Below the pieces are notes generated by a model. That model saw only the letters and a program-made list of their open reading frames with translations, was not told where the DNA came from and did not search any database. A stretch of 64,000 nucleotides of DNA, from contig NZ_JARZAE010000004.1 in the NCBI RefSeq assembly GCF_029892095.1, positions 3,410,001 to 3,474,000 on the forward strand, written 5' to 3'. Both the position numbers and the translations under genes were made by a program. Every line of letters begins with the position of its first letter. Position 1 is the first letter of the stretch. The stretch comes from Kitasatospora sp. MAP12-44 (GTDB lineage Bacteria > Actinomycetota > Actinomycetes > Streptomycetales > Streptomycetaceae). Positions 38,283-47,827 of this stretch are shown here, piece by piece.

Positions 38283-39947
38283 TCACCGGTCCCTGACCAC
38301 CCGGGTCTCGTCCCAGACCGGCTCGGGCGACTCGTAGACCCGGCCGTCCGAGCCGAAGACCAGGAAGCGGTCGAAGCTCTTGGCGAACCAGCGGTCGTGG
38401 GTGACGCACAGCACGGTGCCGTCGAAGGCCTCCAGGCCCTCCTGGAGGGCCTCGGCGCTGTCCAGGTCCAGGTTGTCGGTGGGCTCGTCCAGCAGCAGCG
38501 CGGTGACGCCGGAGAGCTCCATTTTGAGGATCATCAGCCTGGCCTGCTGGCCACCTGAGAGCGACTCGAAGCGCTGCTCCTCCTGGCGGTCCAGCTCATA
38601 GCGGCGCAGCGCGCCCATCGCGGCCCCACGGGCCAGCGCGTGCTCCTCCTCGACGATCGAGCGCACGCTGCGGCCGAACAGTTCGGGGTGAGCATGGGTC
38701 TGCCGGAAGTGGCCGGGGACGACGCGTGCACCGAGCTTCCACGTCCCGGTGTGGGCCACCGTGTCGTCGCCGGCCAGCATCCGCAGGAAGTGCGACTTGC
38801 CGGAGCCGTTGGAGCCCAGCACGGCCACCCGCTCGCCGTAGTAGACCTCCAGGTCGAAGGGCTGCATCAGGCCGGTGAGCCCGAGCTTCTCCAGGGTCAC
38901 CGCCCGCACGCCGGTGCGGCCGCCCTTGAGGCGCATGGTGATGTTCTGCTCGCGCGGCGGCTCCTCGGGACGGCCGGCGTCCTCGAACTTCTTCAGCCGG
39001 GTCTGCGCGGCGGCGTAGCGGGTGGCCAGCGCGTGGCTGACCGAGGCCGCCTGGCGCAGCGTGACCACCAGCTTCTTCAGCTTGGCGTGCTCCTCGTCCC
39101 AGCGGCGGCCGAGCTCCTCGAAGCGCGCGAAGCGCTCCTTGCGGGCCTCGTGGAAGGAGTCGAAACCGCCGCCGTGCACCCAGACGCTGCTACCGCCGCC
39201 ACCGAAGCCGGACTCGACGCTGATGATCTTGTCGGCGGAGCAGGAGAGCAGCTCGCGGTCGTGCGAGATGAACAGGATGGTCTTGGAGCTGGCCTTGATC
39301 GCCCCCTCCAGCCAGCGCTTGCCGGGGACGTCCAGGTAGTTGTCCGGCTCGTCCAGCAGCAGCACCTCCTCGGGGCCGCGCAGCAGCGCCTCCAGCACCA
39401 GGCGCTTCTGCTCGCCGCCGGAGAGCGTGTTCAGGCCGCGGAACTGGGCCCGGTCGAAGGGGATCCCGAGGGCCGCCATCGTGCAGACGTCCCAGTCGGT
39501 CTCGTACTCGTAGCCGCCGGCGTCGGCCCAGTCCGCGAGCGCCTGGGCGTAGGCCATCTGGCTCTTCTCGTCGTCCTGCGCCATCATCGCCAGCTCGGCG
39601 GCGTCCACCGCGCGGGCGGCCACCGCGATCCGCTGCGGCGCGACCGAGACCAGCAGGTCCCGGACCGAGGCGTCGGGAGCCAGCGCGCCCGGCGTCTCGC
39701 GCTGGTCCTCACGGCCGGTGGTGCCGACGAACTGGCGCATCACCCCGAGGCCGCCGCTGACCGTCACCGTGCCGCCGTGCGGCTGGGTGTCGCCCGCGAT
39801 CATGCGCAGCAGGGTGGTCTTGCCGGCTCCGTTGGCGCCCACCAGAGCGACCGCGGAGCCCTCGCCGACCCGGAAGGACGCGTCGTCGAACAGCACCCGC
39901 CCGTCCGGCAGGTAGTACTCAAGGTGCGAAATCTCGACGTGTCCCAT
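38283..39947 (-). CDS. ABC-F family ATPase
   Basis: A 554-aa soluble protein with two ABC ATPase domains and no membrane segments, the ABC-F architecture of translation factors and antibiotic-resistance proteins. Domain 1 has GANGAGKTT, LSGGEQKR and LLLDEPDNYLD; domain 2 has GSNGSGKSH, LSGGQQAR and LLLDEPTDNLD, with a charged linker (about 250-320) between. The setting among ribosomal genes suggests a housekeeping ribosome-associated role rather than drug resistance; neither is proven. It is 42 bases after truA. Confidence 0.88.
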   Translation of the reverse strand: MGHVEISHLEYYLPDGRVLFDDASFRVGEGSAVALVGANGAGKTTLLRMIAGDTQPHGGTVTVSGGLGVMRQFVGTTGREDQRETPGALAPDASVRDLLVSVAPQRIAVAARAVDAAELAMMAQDDEKSQMAYAQALADWADAGGYEYETDWDVCTMAALGIPFDRAQFRGLNTLSGGEQKRLVLEALLRGPEEVLLLDEPDNYLDVPGKRWLEGAIKASSKTILFISHDRELLSCSADKIISVESGFGGGGSSVWVHGGGFDSFHEARKERFARFEELGRRWDEEHAKLKKLVVTLRQAASVSHALATRYAAAQTRLKKFEDAGRPEEPPREQNITMRLKGGRTGVRAVTLEKLGLTGLMQPFDLEVYYGERVAVLGSNGSGKSHFLRMLAGDDTVAHTGTWKLGARVVPGHFRQTHAHPELFGRSVRSIVEEEHALARGAAMGALRRYELDRQEEQRFESLSGGQQARLMILKMELSGVTALLLDEPTDNLDLDSAEALQEGLEAFDGTVLCVTHDRWFAKSFDRFLVFGSDGRVYESPEPVWDETRVVRDR

Positions 39948-39989
39948 GGGGGCGATTTTGCCTCGCCGAGGGCTCCTGGCCCAAACGGA

Positions 39990-40889
39990 TTAGACCTGGC
40001 CAGGCAGCGTACGCATCCGGCGGGCCTCCCGGTTGCGGGCGGCGAGCTGGTCGTCGGCCGGGTAGCCGACCTCCTCCAGCGTCAGCCCGTACGGCCGGAC
40101 CACATTGACCGCGCTGTTGCGCACCCGGCCCGCCAGCACCTGGCCGGGGAACTCCACCGGCCGGTGACCGTCGCCGACCAGCAGCATCGAGCCGACCAGC
40201 GCCCGCACCATGTTGTGGCAGAAGGCGTCCGCACGGACCGTGGCGACCGCCAACTCCCCCGCCACGCCCGCGGTGTGGCCATCCGCCGGGACCCGCTCCC
40301 AGTGCAGGTCGAGCAGCGTGCGGATGGTGGTGGCGCCCTCGCGCTTCTTGCAGTACGCGGCGAAGTCGTGCTCGCCGAGCAGCAGTCGGGCCGCCTCGTT
40401 CATCAGGTCGATGTCCAACGGCCGGTCGTGCCACAGCACATGGCCGCGCAGCAGCGGGTCCACCCCGCCCTGGTGGTCGGCGACCCGGTAGGCGTAGCGG
40501 CGCCAGATCGCGGCGAAGCGGGCGTCGAAGCCGGCCGGGGCCTCGGAGAGCCGGTAGATCCGGACGTCCCCCGGCAGCCGACCGGCCAGCCGGCGCAGCA
40601 ACTTGTCGCCGTGCTCGGCCCACAGCTCCACCGGCAGGTCCACATGCGCCACCTGACCGCGCGCGTGCACCCCGGCGTCGGTGCGGCCGGCCACCGTGAG
40701 GTCATACGGCTCGGCGGAGCGCGTCACGATCTGCAGCGCGCTCTCGATCTCCCCCTGCACCGTGCGCCGCCCGGGCTGACGCGCCCACCCGGAGAACTCC
40801 GCCCCCTGGTAGGCCAGGTCCAGCCGGATCCGCACGGTCCCCTCGGCGGGACCGTCCTGCCGCTCCGGCTGCTCACAATCCTTCAGCAC
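39990..40889 (-). CDS. truA: tRNA pseudouridine38-40 synthase TruA
   Basis: A 299-aa pseudouridine synthase acting on the anticodon arm. The catalytic Asp lies in [17 protein letters not shown] and DAFCHNMVR are conserved. GTG 40889 is chosen because GGGAG lies 8 bases upstream and the core begins soon after; the frame to 41051 crosses the rplQ terminator and rplQ. It follows rplQ as in many actinobacteria. Confidence 0.94.
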   Translation of the reverse strand: MLKDCEQPERQDGPAEGTVRIRLDLAYQGAEFSGWARQPGRRTVQGEIESALQIVTRSAEPYDLTVAGRTDAGVHARGQVAHVDLPVELWAEHGDKLLRRLAGRLPGDVRIYRLSEAPAGFDARFAAIWRRYAYRVADHQGGVDPLLRGHVLWHDRPLDIDLMNEAARLLLGEHDFAAYCKKREGATTIRTLLDLHWERVPADGHTAGVAGELAVATVRADAFCHNMVRALVGSMLLVGDGHRPVEFPGQVLAGRVRNSAVNVVRPYGLTLEEVGYPADDQLAARNREARRMRTLPGQV

Positions 40890-40914
40890 TGCCACTACTC
40901 CCGGTAGAAAGGAA

Positions 40915-40950
40915 CGGGCCCGCTCCCCCATCACTGGGAGAACGGGCCCG
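40915..40950 (-). terminator. Terminator after rplQ
   Basis: Stem of CGGGCCCG plus CTCCC pairing with GGGAG and CGGGCCCG around an 8-base loop, with a 2-base bulge. It closes the alpha operon 19 bases after rplQ and overlaps the region just before the truA ribosome site. Confidence 0.75.
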
Positions 40951-40968
40951 TACAACACCTCAGGGTGT

Positions 40969-41442
40969 TCAGGCGGTCTCGACTGCGTCCTCAGCGGGAG
41001 CCTCGACTGCAGCGGCAACCTCGGCGTCCTTGGCGGCACGCTTGGTGGCACCCTCGGCCTCGCCGACGGCGGTCTGCGCGACGGTCAGCGCCTCGACCAG
41101 CTCGATCACGGCCATCGGGGCGTTGTCGCCACGACGGGGACCGATCTTGGTGATACGGGTGTAGCCACCCGGGCGGTTCTCGTAGCGCGGCGCGATCTCG
41201 GTGAAGAGGGTGTGCAGCACGGAGACGTCGGTGATCGTCTTGCGGACGATACGACGGTTGTGGATGTCACCGACCTTCGCCTTGGTGATGAGACGCTCGG
41301 CCAGCGGGCGCATCCGACGGGCCTTGGCCTCGGTCGTGGTGATGCGGCCGTACTGGAACAGCTCCCGGCAGAGGCCGGCGAGCAGCAGCGGCTCGTGGTG
41401 CGGGCCGCCGCCGAGGCGGGCACCCTTCGCGGGACGGGGCAT
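40969..41442 (-). CDS. rplQ: 50S ribosomal protein L17
   Basis: 157 aa. The L17 core ([55 protein letters not shown]) is followed by an Ala/Glu-rich C-terminal extension of about 40 residues common in streptomycetes. It is last in the rpsK-rpoA-rplQ group. Confidence 0.97.
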   Translation of the reverse strand: MPRPAKGARLGGGPHHEPLLLAGLCRELFQYGRITTTEAKARRMRPLAERLITKAKVGDIHNRRIVRKTITDVSVLHTLFTEIAPRYENRPGGYTRITKIGPRRGDNAPMAVIELVEALTVAQTAVGEAEGATKRAAKDAEVAAAVEAPAEDAVETA

Positions 41443-41570
41443 GGTAGCTCCTTAAATCTCCGAATCCGGCCGTATCAGGTACCGGAACGGGCGTCCGCGC
41501 ACTGTTGCCCGGACGACTTGCTTTCTTGCATCGAACGGGGGGCGACCCGAGGGCCGCCCCCCATCCAAGA

Positions 41571-42593
41571 TCAGTACTGCTCGGTCTCCGCGTAACCCGC
41601 GTCGTCCAGGTCGTCGGCGCCGAAGGCGTCGGCGGCGGCGGTCGGGTCGAATCCGGGCGGGCTGTCCTTGAGGGCCAGGCCCATGCCGGCCAGCTTCGCC
41701 TTGACCTCGTCGATCGACTTCGCACCAAAGTTGCGGATGTCGAGCAGGTCGGCCTCGGATCGGGCGACGAGCTCACCCACGGTGTGGATGCCCTCGCGCT
41801 TGAGGCAGTTGTACGACCGAACGGTGAGCTCGAGCTCCTCGATCGGCAGCGCCAGGTCGGCGGCCAGGGCGGCGTCCGTCGGGGACGGGCCCATGTCGAT
41901 GCCCTCGGCGTCGATGTTCAGCTCGCGGGCGAGACCGAACAGCTCCACCAGGGTCTTACCGGCCGACGCCATGGCGTCGCGCGGGCGCATGGCGGGCTTG
42001 GTCTCGACGTCGACGATCAGCTTGTCGAAGTCGGTCCGCTGCTCGACACGGGTGGCCTCGACCTTGTAGGTGACCTTCAGCACGGGGCTGTAGATCGAGT
42101 CGACCGGGATGCGGCCGATCTCCTGGCCGGAGGCCTTGTTCTGGACGGCGGAGACGTAGCCGCGACCGCGCTCGACGGTCAGCTCCATCTCCAGCTTGCC
42201 CTTGCCGTTGAGCGTGGCGAGAACCAGCTCGGGGTTGTGCACCTCGACACCGGCCGGGGGCGCGATGTCGGCGGCGGTGACCACACCCGGGCCCTGCTTG
42301 CGCAGGTACATCACGACCGGCTCGTCGTGCTCCGAGGAGACGACCAGCTGCTTGATGTTGAGGATGAGGTCGGTGACGTCCTCCTTGACGCCCGGCACGG
42401 TGGTGAACTCGTGCAGGACACCGTCGACGCGGATGCTGGTGACAGCGGCACCCGGGATCGAGGAGAGGAGCGTGCGGCGCAGGGAGTTGCCGAGGGTGTA
42501 GCCGAAGCCCGGCTCAAGCGGCTCGATAACGAAGCGCGAGCGGTACTCGTCGACGACCTCTTCGGTCAGCGAAGGGCGCTGAGCGATCAGCAT
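41571..42593 (-). CDS. rpoA: RNA polymerase alpha subunit
   Basis: 340 aa. The N-terminal assembly and dimerisation domain (about 1-230) has [22 protein letters not shown]; the C-terminal domain (about 245-315) has [14 protein letters not shown] and [15 protein letters not shown], contacting UP elements and activators. An acidic tail closes the protein. As in other streptomycetes, and unlike mycobacteria, rpsD is not between rpsK and rpoA. Confidence 0.99.
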   Translation of the reverse strand: MLIAQRPSLTEEVVDEYRSRFVIEPLEPGFGYTLGNSLRRTLLSSIPGAAVTSIRVDGVLHEFTTVPGVKEDVTDLILNIKQLVVSSEHDEPVVMYLRKQGPGVVTAADIAPPAGVEVHNPELVLATLNGKGKLEMELTVERGRGYVSAVQNKASGQEIGRIPVDSIYSPVLKVTYKVEATRVEQRTDFDKLIVDVETKPAMRPRDAMASAGKTLVELFGLARELNIDAEGIDMGPSPTDAALAADLALPIEELELTVRSYNCLKREGIHTVGELVARSEADLLDIRNFGAKSIDEVKAKLAGMGLALKDSPPGFDPTAAADAFGADDLDDAGYAETEQY

Positions 42594-42653
42594 TTTGGAT
42601 CCTCCAGTTGTTTTCGACGCCCACTATTTGACGTCGAACAAGACCAAGCGTAC

Positions 42654-42678
42654 GGCCTCCCGCACGAAGCGGGAGGCC
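42654..42678 (-). terminator. Hairpin between rpsK and rpoA
   Basis: A 10-bp perfect stem (GGCCTCCCGC and complement) with a 5-base loop, about 60 bases before rpoA. No T run follows, so it may be an attenuator or RNA-processing site that adjusts rpoA output rather than a full terminator. Confidence 0.45.
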
Positions 42679-42758
42679 GACGCAAGGGGTAGAGCTAAGC
42701 GACGCTGTGCGTCAGACACGAAGGACCGATTCGGCCGAAGCCGGACCGCGACCTCAGG

Positions 42759-43166
42759 TCAGACGCGGCGACGCTTCGGCGGACGGCAGCCGTTGTGCGG
42801 GGTGGGGGTGACGTCCTGGATCGAGCCGACCTCCAGGCCGGTGGCCTGGAGCGAACGGATCGCGGTCTCGCGGCCGGAGCCCGGACCCTTCACGAAGACG
42901 TCGACCTTGCGCATGCCGTGCTCCTGCGCGCGACGGGCAGCGGCCTCAGCGGCCATCTGCGCGGCGAACGGGGTGGACTTGCGCGAGCCCTTGAAGCCGA
43001 CGTGGCCGGCAGAGGCCCAGGAGATCACGTTGCCCGCGGGGTCGGTGATCGAGACGATCGTGTTGTTGAACGTGCTCTTGATGTGAGCGTGCCCGTGGGC
43101 GACGTTCTTCTTTTCCTTGCGGCGGATCTTCTTCGCGCCGGCAGCCTGACGACCCTTGGGGGGCAT
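42759..43166 (-). CDS. rpsK: 30S ribosomal protein S11
   Basis: 135 aa, complete. [36 protein letters not shown] and the basic end [11 protein letters not shown] are diagnostic. It lies 73 bases after rpsM in the alpha operon. Confidence 0.98.
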   Translation of the reverse strand: MPPKGRQAAGAKKIRRKEKKNVAHGHAHIKSTFNNTIVSITDPAGNVISWASAGHVGFKGSRKSTPFAAQMAAEAAARRAQEHGMRKVDVFVKGPGSGRETAIRSLQATGLEVGSIQDVTPTPHNGCRPPKRRRV

Positions 43167-43239
43167 AAGTCTGTTTCTCCTACTGAGGTGGTCGGTCCGC
43201 TAACCCGCGGGCCGGAGGGATGTCCGGTTAACGGGCGGA

Positions 43240-43620
43240 CTACTTCTTGCCCGGCTTCTTCTTGCCGGCAATCGCGCGACGCGGGCCCTTGCGGGTACGC
43301 GCGTTGGTGTGGGTGCGCTGACCGCGGACGGGCAGGCCGCGGCGGTGACGCAGACCCTCGTAGCAGCCGATCTCGACCTTGCGGCGGATGTCGGCGGCCA
43401 CCTCGCGGCGGAGGTCACCCTCAACCGTGTAGTTGGCGTCGATCCACTGCGCGAGCTTGACGAGGTCTTCCTCGCTGATGTCGCGGACGCGGATGTCGGG
43501 GCTCACGCCAGTCTCGGCCAGCGACTGCTGGGCGCGGGTACGGCCGATGCCGTAGACGTACGTGAGGGCGATCTCGATCCGCTTTTCGCGGGGGAGATCA
43601 ACGCCGGCGAGGCGTGCCAT
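43240..43620 (-). CDS. rpsM: 30S ribosomal protein S13
   Basis: 126 aa. [26 protein letters not shown] and [20 protein letters not shown] are diagnostic; the basic tail contacts tRNAs. It follows rpmJ after 192 bases that include a composite motif shared with the S10 leader, suggesting an internal promoter. Confidence 0.98.
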   Translation of the reverse strand: MARLAGVDLPREKRIEIALTYVYGIGRTRAQQSLAETGVSPDIRVRDISEEDLVKLAQWIDANYTVEGDLRREVAADIRRKVEIGCYEGLRHRRGLPVRGQRTHTNARTRKGPRRAIAGKKKPGKK

Positions 43621-43753
43621 TCATGGCTCCTGTGGTTTTTCAGAGGTCTAACGAGCTACCTACTCCTACAGCTCTCGCTGAGGGAGCCCCGGCCTCTGAC
43701 CGGGGGTGGCAGTCCGTCGCGGGGACGGATCGGGCAGCCCGTGTATGACGTTT

Positions 43754-43787
43754 GGTGTGCGTCGCGCGAAACTGTGTTCACGCAAAG
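43754..43787 (-). promoter_or_regulatory. Composite motif shared with the S10 leader (alpha-operon copy)
   Basis: On the minus strand CTTTGCGTGAACACAGT is followed after exactly 12 bases by ACACC. The S10 leader at 58266-58299 has CTTTGTGTGAACGCAGT with the same 12-base gap and ACACC. The copy here lies between rpmJ and rpsM, about 135-165 bases before the rpsM start. It is likely promoter or operator DNA of unknown specificity. Confidence 0.55.
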
Positions 43788-43812
43788 ACGTACGAGAAAT
43801 GCGAGGGGACGA

Positions 43813-43926
43813 TCAGCCCTGGCGCTGCTTGTGGCGCAGGTTGTCGCAGATCACCATGACCCGGCCGTGACGGCGGATCACCTTGCACTTGTCGCAGATC
43901 TTCTTGACGCTCGGCTTGACCTTCAT
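43813..43926 (-). CDS. rpmJ: 50S ribosomal protein L36 (zinc-binding form)
   Basis: 37 aa, read directly from the sequence: [14 protein letters not shown] at the start and [11 protein letters not shown] at the end. It keeps the Cys-x2-Cys...Cys-x4-His zinc ligands, the C+ form that is replaced by a zinc-free paralogue under zinc limitation in many actinobacteria. It lies 61 bases after infA. Confidence 0.96.
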   Translation of the reverse strand: MKVKPSVKKICDKCKVIRRHGRVMVICDNLRHKQRQG

Positions 43927-43987
43927 GGTTCAGGTTCTCCGGGTCTAGATCTGACAGGCCCCTCGCCGCAAGGCGAAAAGCCATCCC

Positions 43988-44209
43988 TTACTTGTAGCGG
44001 TAGACGATCCGACCGCGCGTCAGGTCGTAGGGGCTGAGCTCCACAACGACCCGGTCGTCCGGGAGGATACGGATGTAGTGCATCCGCATCTTGCCGCTGA
44101 TGTGCGCGAGGACCTTGTGACCGTTCTGCAGCTCAACCTTGAACATGGCGTTCGGGAGAGACTCGATCACGGTGCCCTCGATCTCAATGGCGCCTTGCTT
44201 CTTTGCCAT
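43988..44209 (-). CDS. infA: Translation initiation factor IF-1
   Basis: 73 aa, a single S1/OB-fold domain: [35 protein letters not shown] and RIVYRYK. ATG 44209 gives the standard N-terminus; the longer frame is discarded. It sits between mscL and rpmJ. Confidence 0.98.
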   Translation of the reverse strand: MAKKQGAIEIEGTVIESLPNAMFKVELQNGHKVLAHISGKMRMHYIRILPDDRVVVELSPYDLTRGRIVYRYK

Positions 44210-44367
44210 GAACTGCGAGATCCACCTTCCGGGACCGGCTACCGTATGCGGCACGCTCGTGCGAACCTGGGTTCACCCCGTCCCGAAGGAAGAGGGCGTG
44301 CGAAAGCACGCTACGAGTGAGCCGACAGTCCATCGTACGTTACCGGTACGTGGAACCCAAACCGAGC

Positions 44368-44796
44368 TCAGTAGTGGGTGCCGACGCCGACCGGGTGCAC
44401 CGGGGCGGTGCAGGCGGCGCAGCGGGTCGCGGCCTCGGGTATCTCGGTGAGGCACTCGGGGCACGGACGCTTCGCCGGCCCGGCCGGCTTCTTCGGCAGG
44501 TAGCGCGCGCTGGCCTTGGCGACCGGCAGCACCACGCAGAAGTACAGCACCGCGGCGGTCATCACGAAGGTGATCAGCACGTTCAGGAACTGACCCCACG
44601 GGAAGAGCACGCCGCCGATCCTTGAACTCTCCGAGCCGAAGTCACCGGCCGCGCCGACCACCACCCCCACCAGCGGGGTGAGGAACGCCTTGACGAAACC
44701 GCCGACGACCGCCGTGAAGGCCGAGCCGATGACGATGCCGACGCCCATGTCGACCACGTTGCCGCGCATCATGAACTCGCGGAAGCCCTTGAGCAC
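44368..44796 (-). CDS. mscL: MscL-type mechanosensitive channel with C-terminal zinc ribbon
   Basis: 142 aa. The N-terminus (LKGFREFMMRGNVVDMGVG) and first membrane helix (about 14-45) fit large-conductance mechanosensitive channels that release solutes on osmotic downshock; a short periplasmic loop and second helix (about 70-92) follow. The cytoplasmic end is unusual: Cys112, Cys115, Cys126 and Cys129 form a CxxC-x10-CxxC zinc-ribbon-like tail in place of the charged helical bundle. The start is GTG. It is inserted between map and infA, which are adjacent in S. coelicolor as I recall; 72- and 158-base gaps flank it. Confidence 0.88.
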   Translation of the reverse strand: MLKGFREFMMRGNVVDMGVGIVIGSAFTAVVGGFVKAFLTPLVGVVVGAAGDFGSESSRIGGVLFPWGQFLNVLITFVMTAAVLYFCVVLPVAKASARYLPKKPAGPAKRPCPECLTEIPEAATRCAACTAPVHPVGVGTHY

Positions 44797-44868
44797 TGTT
44801 CTCCCCTGAATGTCCGGTGATGTCTGCTGTTCGAACCAGAGACGATACCGGCTGCCCGAGGGGCCGAA

Positions 44869-45708
44869 TTACCCCAGCGGATCCGGGGCGGCGGTCACGC
44901 CGAGGGCCGCCAGCTGAGCCTTGCCGCCGTCGAAGGCGGTCAGCACCAGCGGGCCCTGCTCGGTCACGGCCACCGAGTGCTCCCAGTGCGCGGCCCAGGT
45001 CCCGTCGTTGGTGACGACCGTCCAGTCGTCCTCCAGCACGGTGGTGTGCGGAGTACCGAGCGACACCATCGGCTCGATCGCCAGAACCATGCCGGGGACC
45101 AGCTTCGGGCCCTTGCCCCGACCGCGCTCGACGTAGTTCAGCACGTGCGGCTCCATGTGCATCGCGGTGCCGATGCCGTGGCCGCCGTAGCCCTCGGTGA
45201 TCCCCCACTTGCCCTTGGGCGGCAGCGGCTGACGGCGGATGAAGCCCTCGATCGCCTTGGAGACGTCGACCAGCCGGTTGCTCTTCTTCATCTGGGCGAT
45301 ACCCGCCCACATCGAGCCCTCGGTGACCTGGCTGAGCATCTCCACCTCGGGGCTGACCTCGCCGACCGCGACGGTGATGGCGGCGTCGCCGTGCCAGCCG
45401 TCCACGATCGCGCCGCAGTCGATGGAGATCACGTCACCCTCGACCAGCACCCGGCTGCCGGGGATCCCGTGCACCACCTCGTTGTTGACCGAGGCGCAGA
45501 TCACTCCGGGAAACCACAGGCCGCCGTGGTCGGCGCGGAAGTTGGAGGTGGCACCGTGCTCGGCGATCACCTTGGACGCGATGTCGTCCAGGTCCTGCGT
45601 GCTCACCCCGGGGGCCACCGCCGCGCGGCAGGCCTTGAGGGCCTCGGCGACGACCAGGCCGGCCACCCGCATCTTCGCGATCTGCTCGGAGGTCTTGATC
45701 TCCACCAT
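44869..45708 (-). CDS. map: Methionine aminopeptidase, type I
   Basis: A 279-aa metallopeptidase removing N-terminal methionine. Catalytic His in NEVVHGIPG and metal ligands in SIDCGAIVDGWHGDAA, GHGIGTAMHMEPH, LAIEPM and the Glu of WEHSVAVTE are present. ATG 45708 with AAAGGCG upstream is chosen; the frame to 46062 would run through the adk terminator and adk. It follows a strong terminator, so it likely has its own promoter. Confidence 0.96.
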   Translation of the reverse strand: MVEIKTSEQIAKMRVAGLVVAEALKACRAAVAPGVSTQDLDDIASKVIAEHGATSNFRADHGGLWFPGVICASVNNEVVHGIPGSRVLVEGDVISIDCGAIVDGWHGDAAITVAVGEVSPEVEMLSQVTEGSMWAGIAQMKKSNRLVDVSKAIEGFIRRQPLPPKGKWGITEGYGGHGIGTAMHMEPHVLNYVERGRGKGPKLVPGMVLAIEPMVSLGTPHTTVLEDDWTVVTNDGTWAAHWEHSVAVTEQGPLVLTAFDGGKAQLAALGVTAAPDPLG

Positions 45709-45794
45709 CTGGCCACGCCTTTCGTCTGTGTACCGCGCGGTCCTTGCCGGGCGGCCGTTCGCTGACTCAACCGTACGACGCCGCACGACGCCAC

Positions 45795-45830
45795 ACGGCC
45801 GCGGTGCCCCGAGCGGGGCACCGCGGCCGT
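45795..45830 (-). terminator. secY-adk operon terminator
   Basis: A 16-bp perfect stem (ACGGCCGCGGTGCCCC and complement) with a 4-base loop, 31 bases past the adk stop and before map. Confidence 0.8.
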
Positions 45831-45860
45831 GGGCACGCGGGGAAGGCTGTGCAGGCGCTA

Positions 45861-46520
45861 CTAGGCCTGCTTGCGCTGCTCCAGCGCGGCAACCGCGCGC
45901 TGGGTGACCTCGTCGACCTTGCCGAGCGCCGGGATCGTGGTCACCAGCTTCTGCTCCTGGTAGTACGCGATGATCGGCTCGGTCTCGGTGTGGTAGACCT
46001 CGAGCCGGGTACGCACCGCGTCCTCGGTGTCGTCCGAGCGCTGGTAGAGCTCGCCACCGCACTCGTCGCAGACACCCTCGACGGCCGGGGCGTTGTAGTC
46101 CACGTGGAACACGTGGCTGCCCTCGTTGCGGCAGAGCCGGCGGCCGGCGATCCGCTTGACCACCTCGTCCTCGGGGACCTCCAGGTCCAGCACGCCGGTC
46201 AGGGCGATGCCGGACTCCGCCATGATCTCGTCCAGCGCCTTGGCCTGGACGAGATTGCGCGGGAACCCGTCCAGCAGGAAGCCGTGGGCGGCGTCCTCCT
46301 GGGCGAGCCGGTCCTTGGCCATCCCGATGGTCACCTCGTCCGGTACGAGCCGACCCGCATCCATGTAGCCCTTCGCCTCGAGCCCCAACGGGGTGCCCTG
46401 GCTGATGTTGGCCCGGAAGAGGTCGCCGGTGGAGATGTGCGGGATGGACAGGGTCTTGGCCAGAACATGCGCCTGAGTACCCTTCCCGGCCCCGGGAGGT
46501 CCGACGAGGACGATACGCAT
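45861..46520 (-). CDS. adk: Adenylate kinase
   Basis: A 219-aa enzyme interconverting AMP, ADP and ATP. The P-loop is GPPGAGKGTQA, the AMP-binding region STGDLFRANI and DGFPRN. The LID carries cysteines (LCRNEGS and CDECGGE) of a zinc-ribbon-like type. The start overlaps the secY stop (TGATG), so the two are coupled. Confidence 0.97.
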   Translation of the reverse strand: MRIVLVGPPGAGKGTQAHVLAKTLSIPHISTGDLFRANISQGTPLGLEAKGYMDAGRLVPDEVTIGMAKDRLAQEDAAHGFLLDGFPRNLVQAKALDEIMAESGIALTGVLDLEVPEDEVVKRIAGRRLCRNEGSHVFHVDYNAPAVEGVCDECGGELYQRSDDTEDAVRTRLEVYHTETEPIIAYYQEQKLVTTIPALGKVDEVTQRAVAALEQRKQA

Positions 46521-47827
46521 CAGCGGAGGAACCCTTCGTAATTACGCTGCTGGAGCTGGCTCTCGATCTGCTTCACAGTTTCGAGTCCAACGCCGACGAT
46601 GATGAGGATGCTGGTGCCACCAAACGGAATGGTTGTGCTCTGCTTGAGGGCGACGAGGCCGATCATCGGGATCAACGCGATCAGGCCCAGGTAGAGCGAT
46701 CCCGGCCACGTGATGCGGGTGAGCACGTAGTTCAGGTACTCGGCCGTGGGACGGCCTGCCCGGATGCCCGGGATGAAGCCACCATACTTCTTCATATTGT
46801 CGGCAACTTCTTCGGGGTTGAAGGAGATGGCGACGTAGAAGAAGGCGAAGAACACGATCAGGACGAAGTACGTCGCCATGTAGATCGGGTGGTCACCCTT
46901 GGTGAAGTTGTTCTGGATCCAGACCGCCCAGCCGGCCTTGCTGCTCGTCAGCTGAGCCACCAGAGCCGGGATGTACAGCAGCGACGAGGCGAAGATGACC
47001 GGGATGACACCGGCCTGGTTCACCTTCAGCGGGATGTAGGTCGAGGTGCCACCGAAGGCACGACGTCCGATCATGCGCTTGGCGTACTGCACCGGGATCC
47101 GGCGCTGGGCCTGCTCGACGAAGATGACCAGGACCACCACGACGATGCCCACACCGAGCACGGCGAAGAAGTCGATCCAGCCGCCACCGAGCGTGCCGGC
47201 CTTCTTGATCGCCCAGAGCTGGCCCGGGAAGCCGGACGCGATCGAGGTGAAGATCAGGATGGACATGCCGTTGCCGATGCCGCGGTCGGTGATCAGCTCA
47301 CCGAGCCACATGATCATCGTGGTACCGGCGGTCATCGTGATGACCATGACCGCGATCCGGAACACCGAGGTGTCCGGCACGACCTGGTTGCCGACCGGGC
47401 AGGTGGAGAACAGCGCGCCGTTGGACGCGGTGGCCACGATGCCGGTGCCCTGGAGGATGGCCAGCGCGATGGTCAGGTAACGGGTGTACTGGGTGATCTT
47501 GGTGGTACCGGCCTGCCCCTCCTTCTTGAGCGCTTCCAGTCGCGGGATCACGACGGTCAGCAGCTGAAGGATGATGCTGGCGGTGATGTAGGGCATGATG
47601 CCGAGCGCGAAGATGGTCAGCTGGAGCAGGGCTCCACCGCTGAACAGGTTCACAAGGCCGAAGAGACCGTTGTTCGCCTGCTTCACGCATGTGTTCACGG
47701 CGACAAAGTTGACGCCCGGAACGGGAACGTGCGCACCCATCCGGAACAGCACCATGATGCCCAGCGTGAACAGCAGCTTCTTGCGCAGGTCGGGCGTCTT
47801 GAACGCCCGCGCGAACGCACTGAGCAC
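46520..47827 (-). CDS. secY: Preprotein translocase subunit SecY
   Basis: A 435-aa ten-helix channel subunit of the Sec translocon. The N-terminus (FARAFKTPDLRKKLLFTLG), plug-region FSGGALLQLTIFALGIMPYITASI, the cytoplasmic loop QAQRRIPVQYAKRMIG and the end QLQQRNYEGFLR are diagnostic. GTG start with a strong AGGAGG ribosome site. It is separated from rplO by a terminator and about 330 bases. Confidence 0.98.
   Translation of the reverse strand: MLSAFARAFKTPDLRKKLLFTLGIMVLFRMGAHVPVPGVNFVAVNTCVKQANNGLFGLVNLFSGGALLQLTIFALGIMPYITASIILQLLTVVIPRLEALKKEGQAGTTKITQYTRYLTIALAILQGTGIVATASNGALFSTCPVGNQVVPDTSVFRIAVMVITMTAGTTMIMWLGELITDRGIGNGMSILIFTSIASGFPGQLWAIKKAGTLGGGWIDFFAVLGVGIVVVVLVIFVEQAQRRIPVQYAKRMIGRRAFGGTSTYIPLKVNQAGVIPVIFASSLLYIPALVAQLTSSKAGWAVWIQNNFTKGDHPIYMATYFVLIVFFAFFYVAISFNPEEVADNMKKYGGFIPGIRAGRPTAEYLNYVLTRITWPGSLYLGLIALIPMIGLVALKQSTTIPFGGTSILIIVGVGLETVKQIESQLQQRNYEGFLR

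Noticed and set aside
38640-40907. A 755-codon plus-strand open frame
   Set aside because: Antisense to the ABC-F and truA genes, whose motifs are unambiguous.
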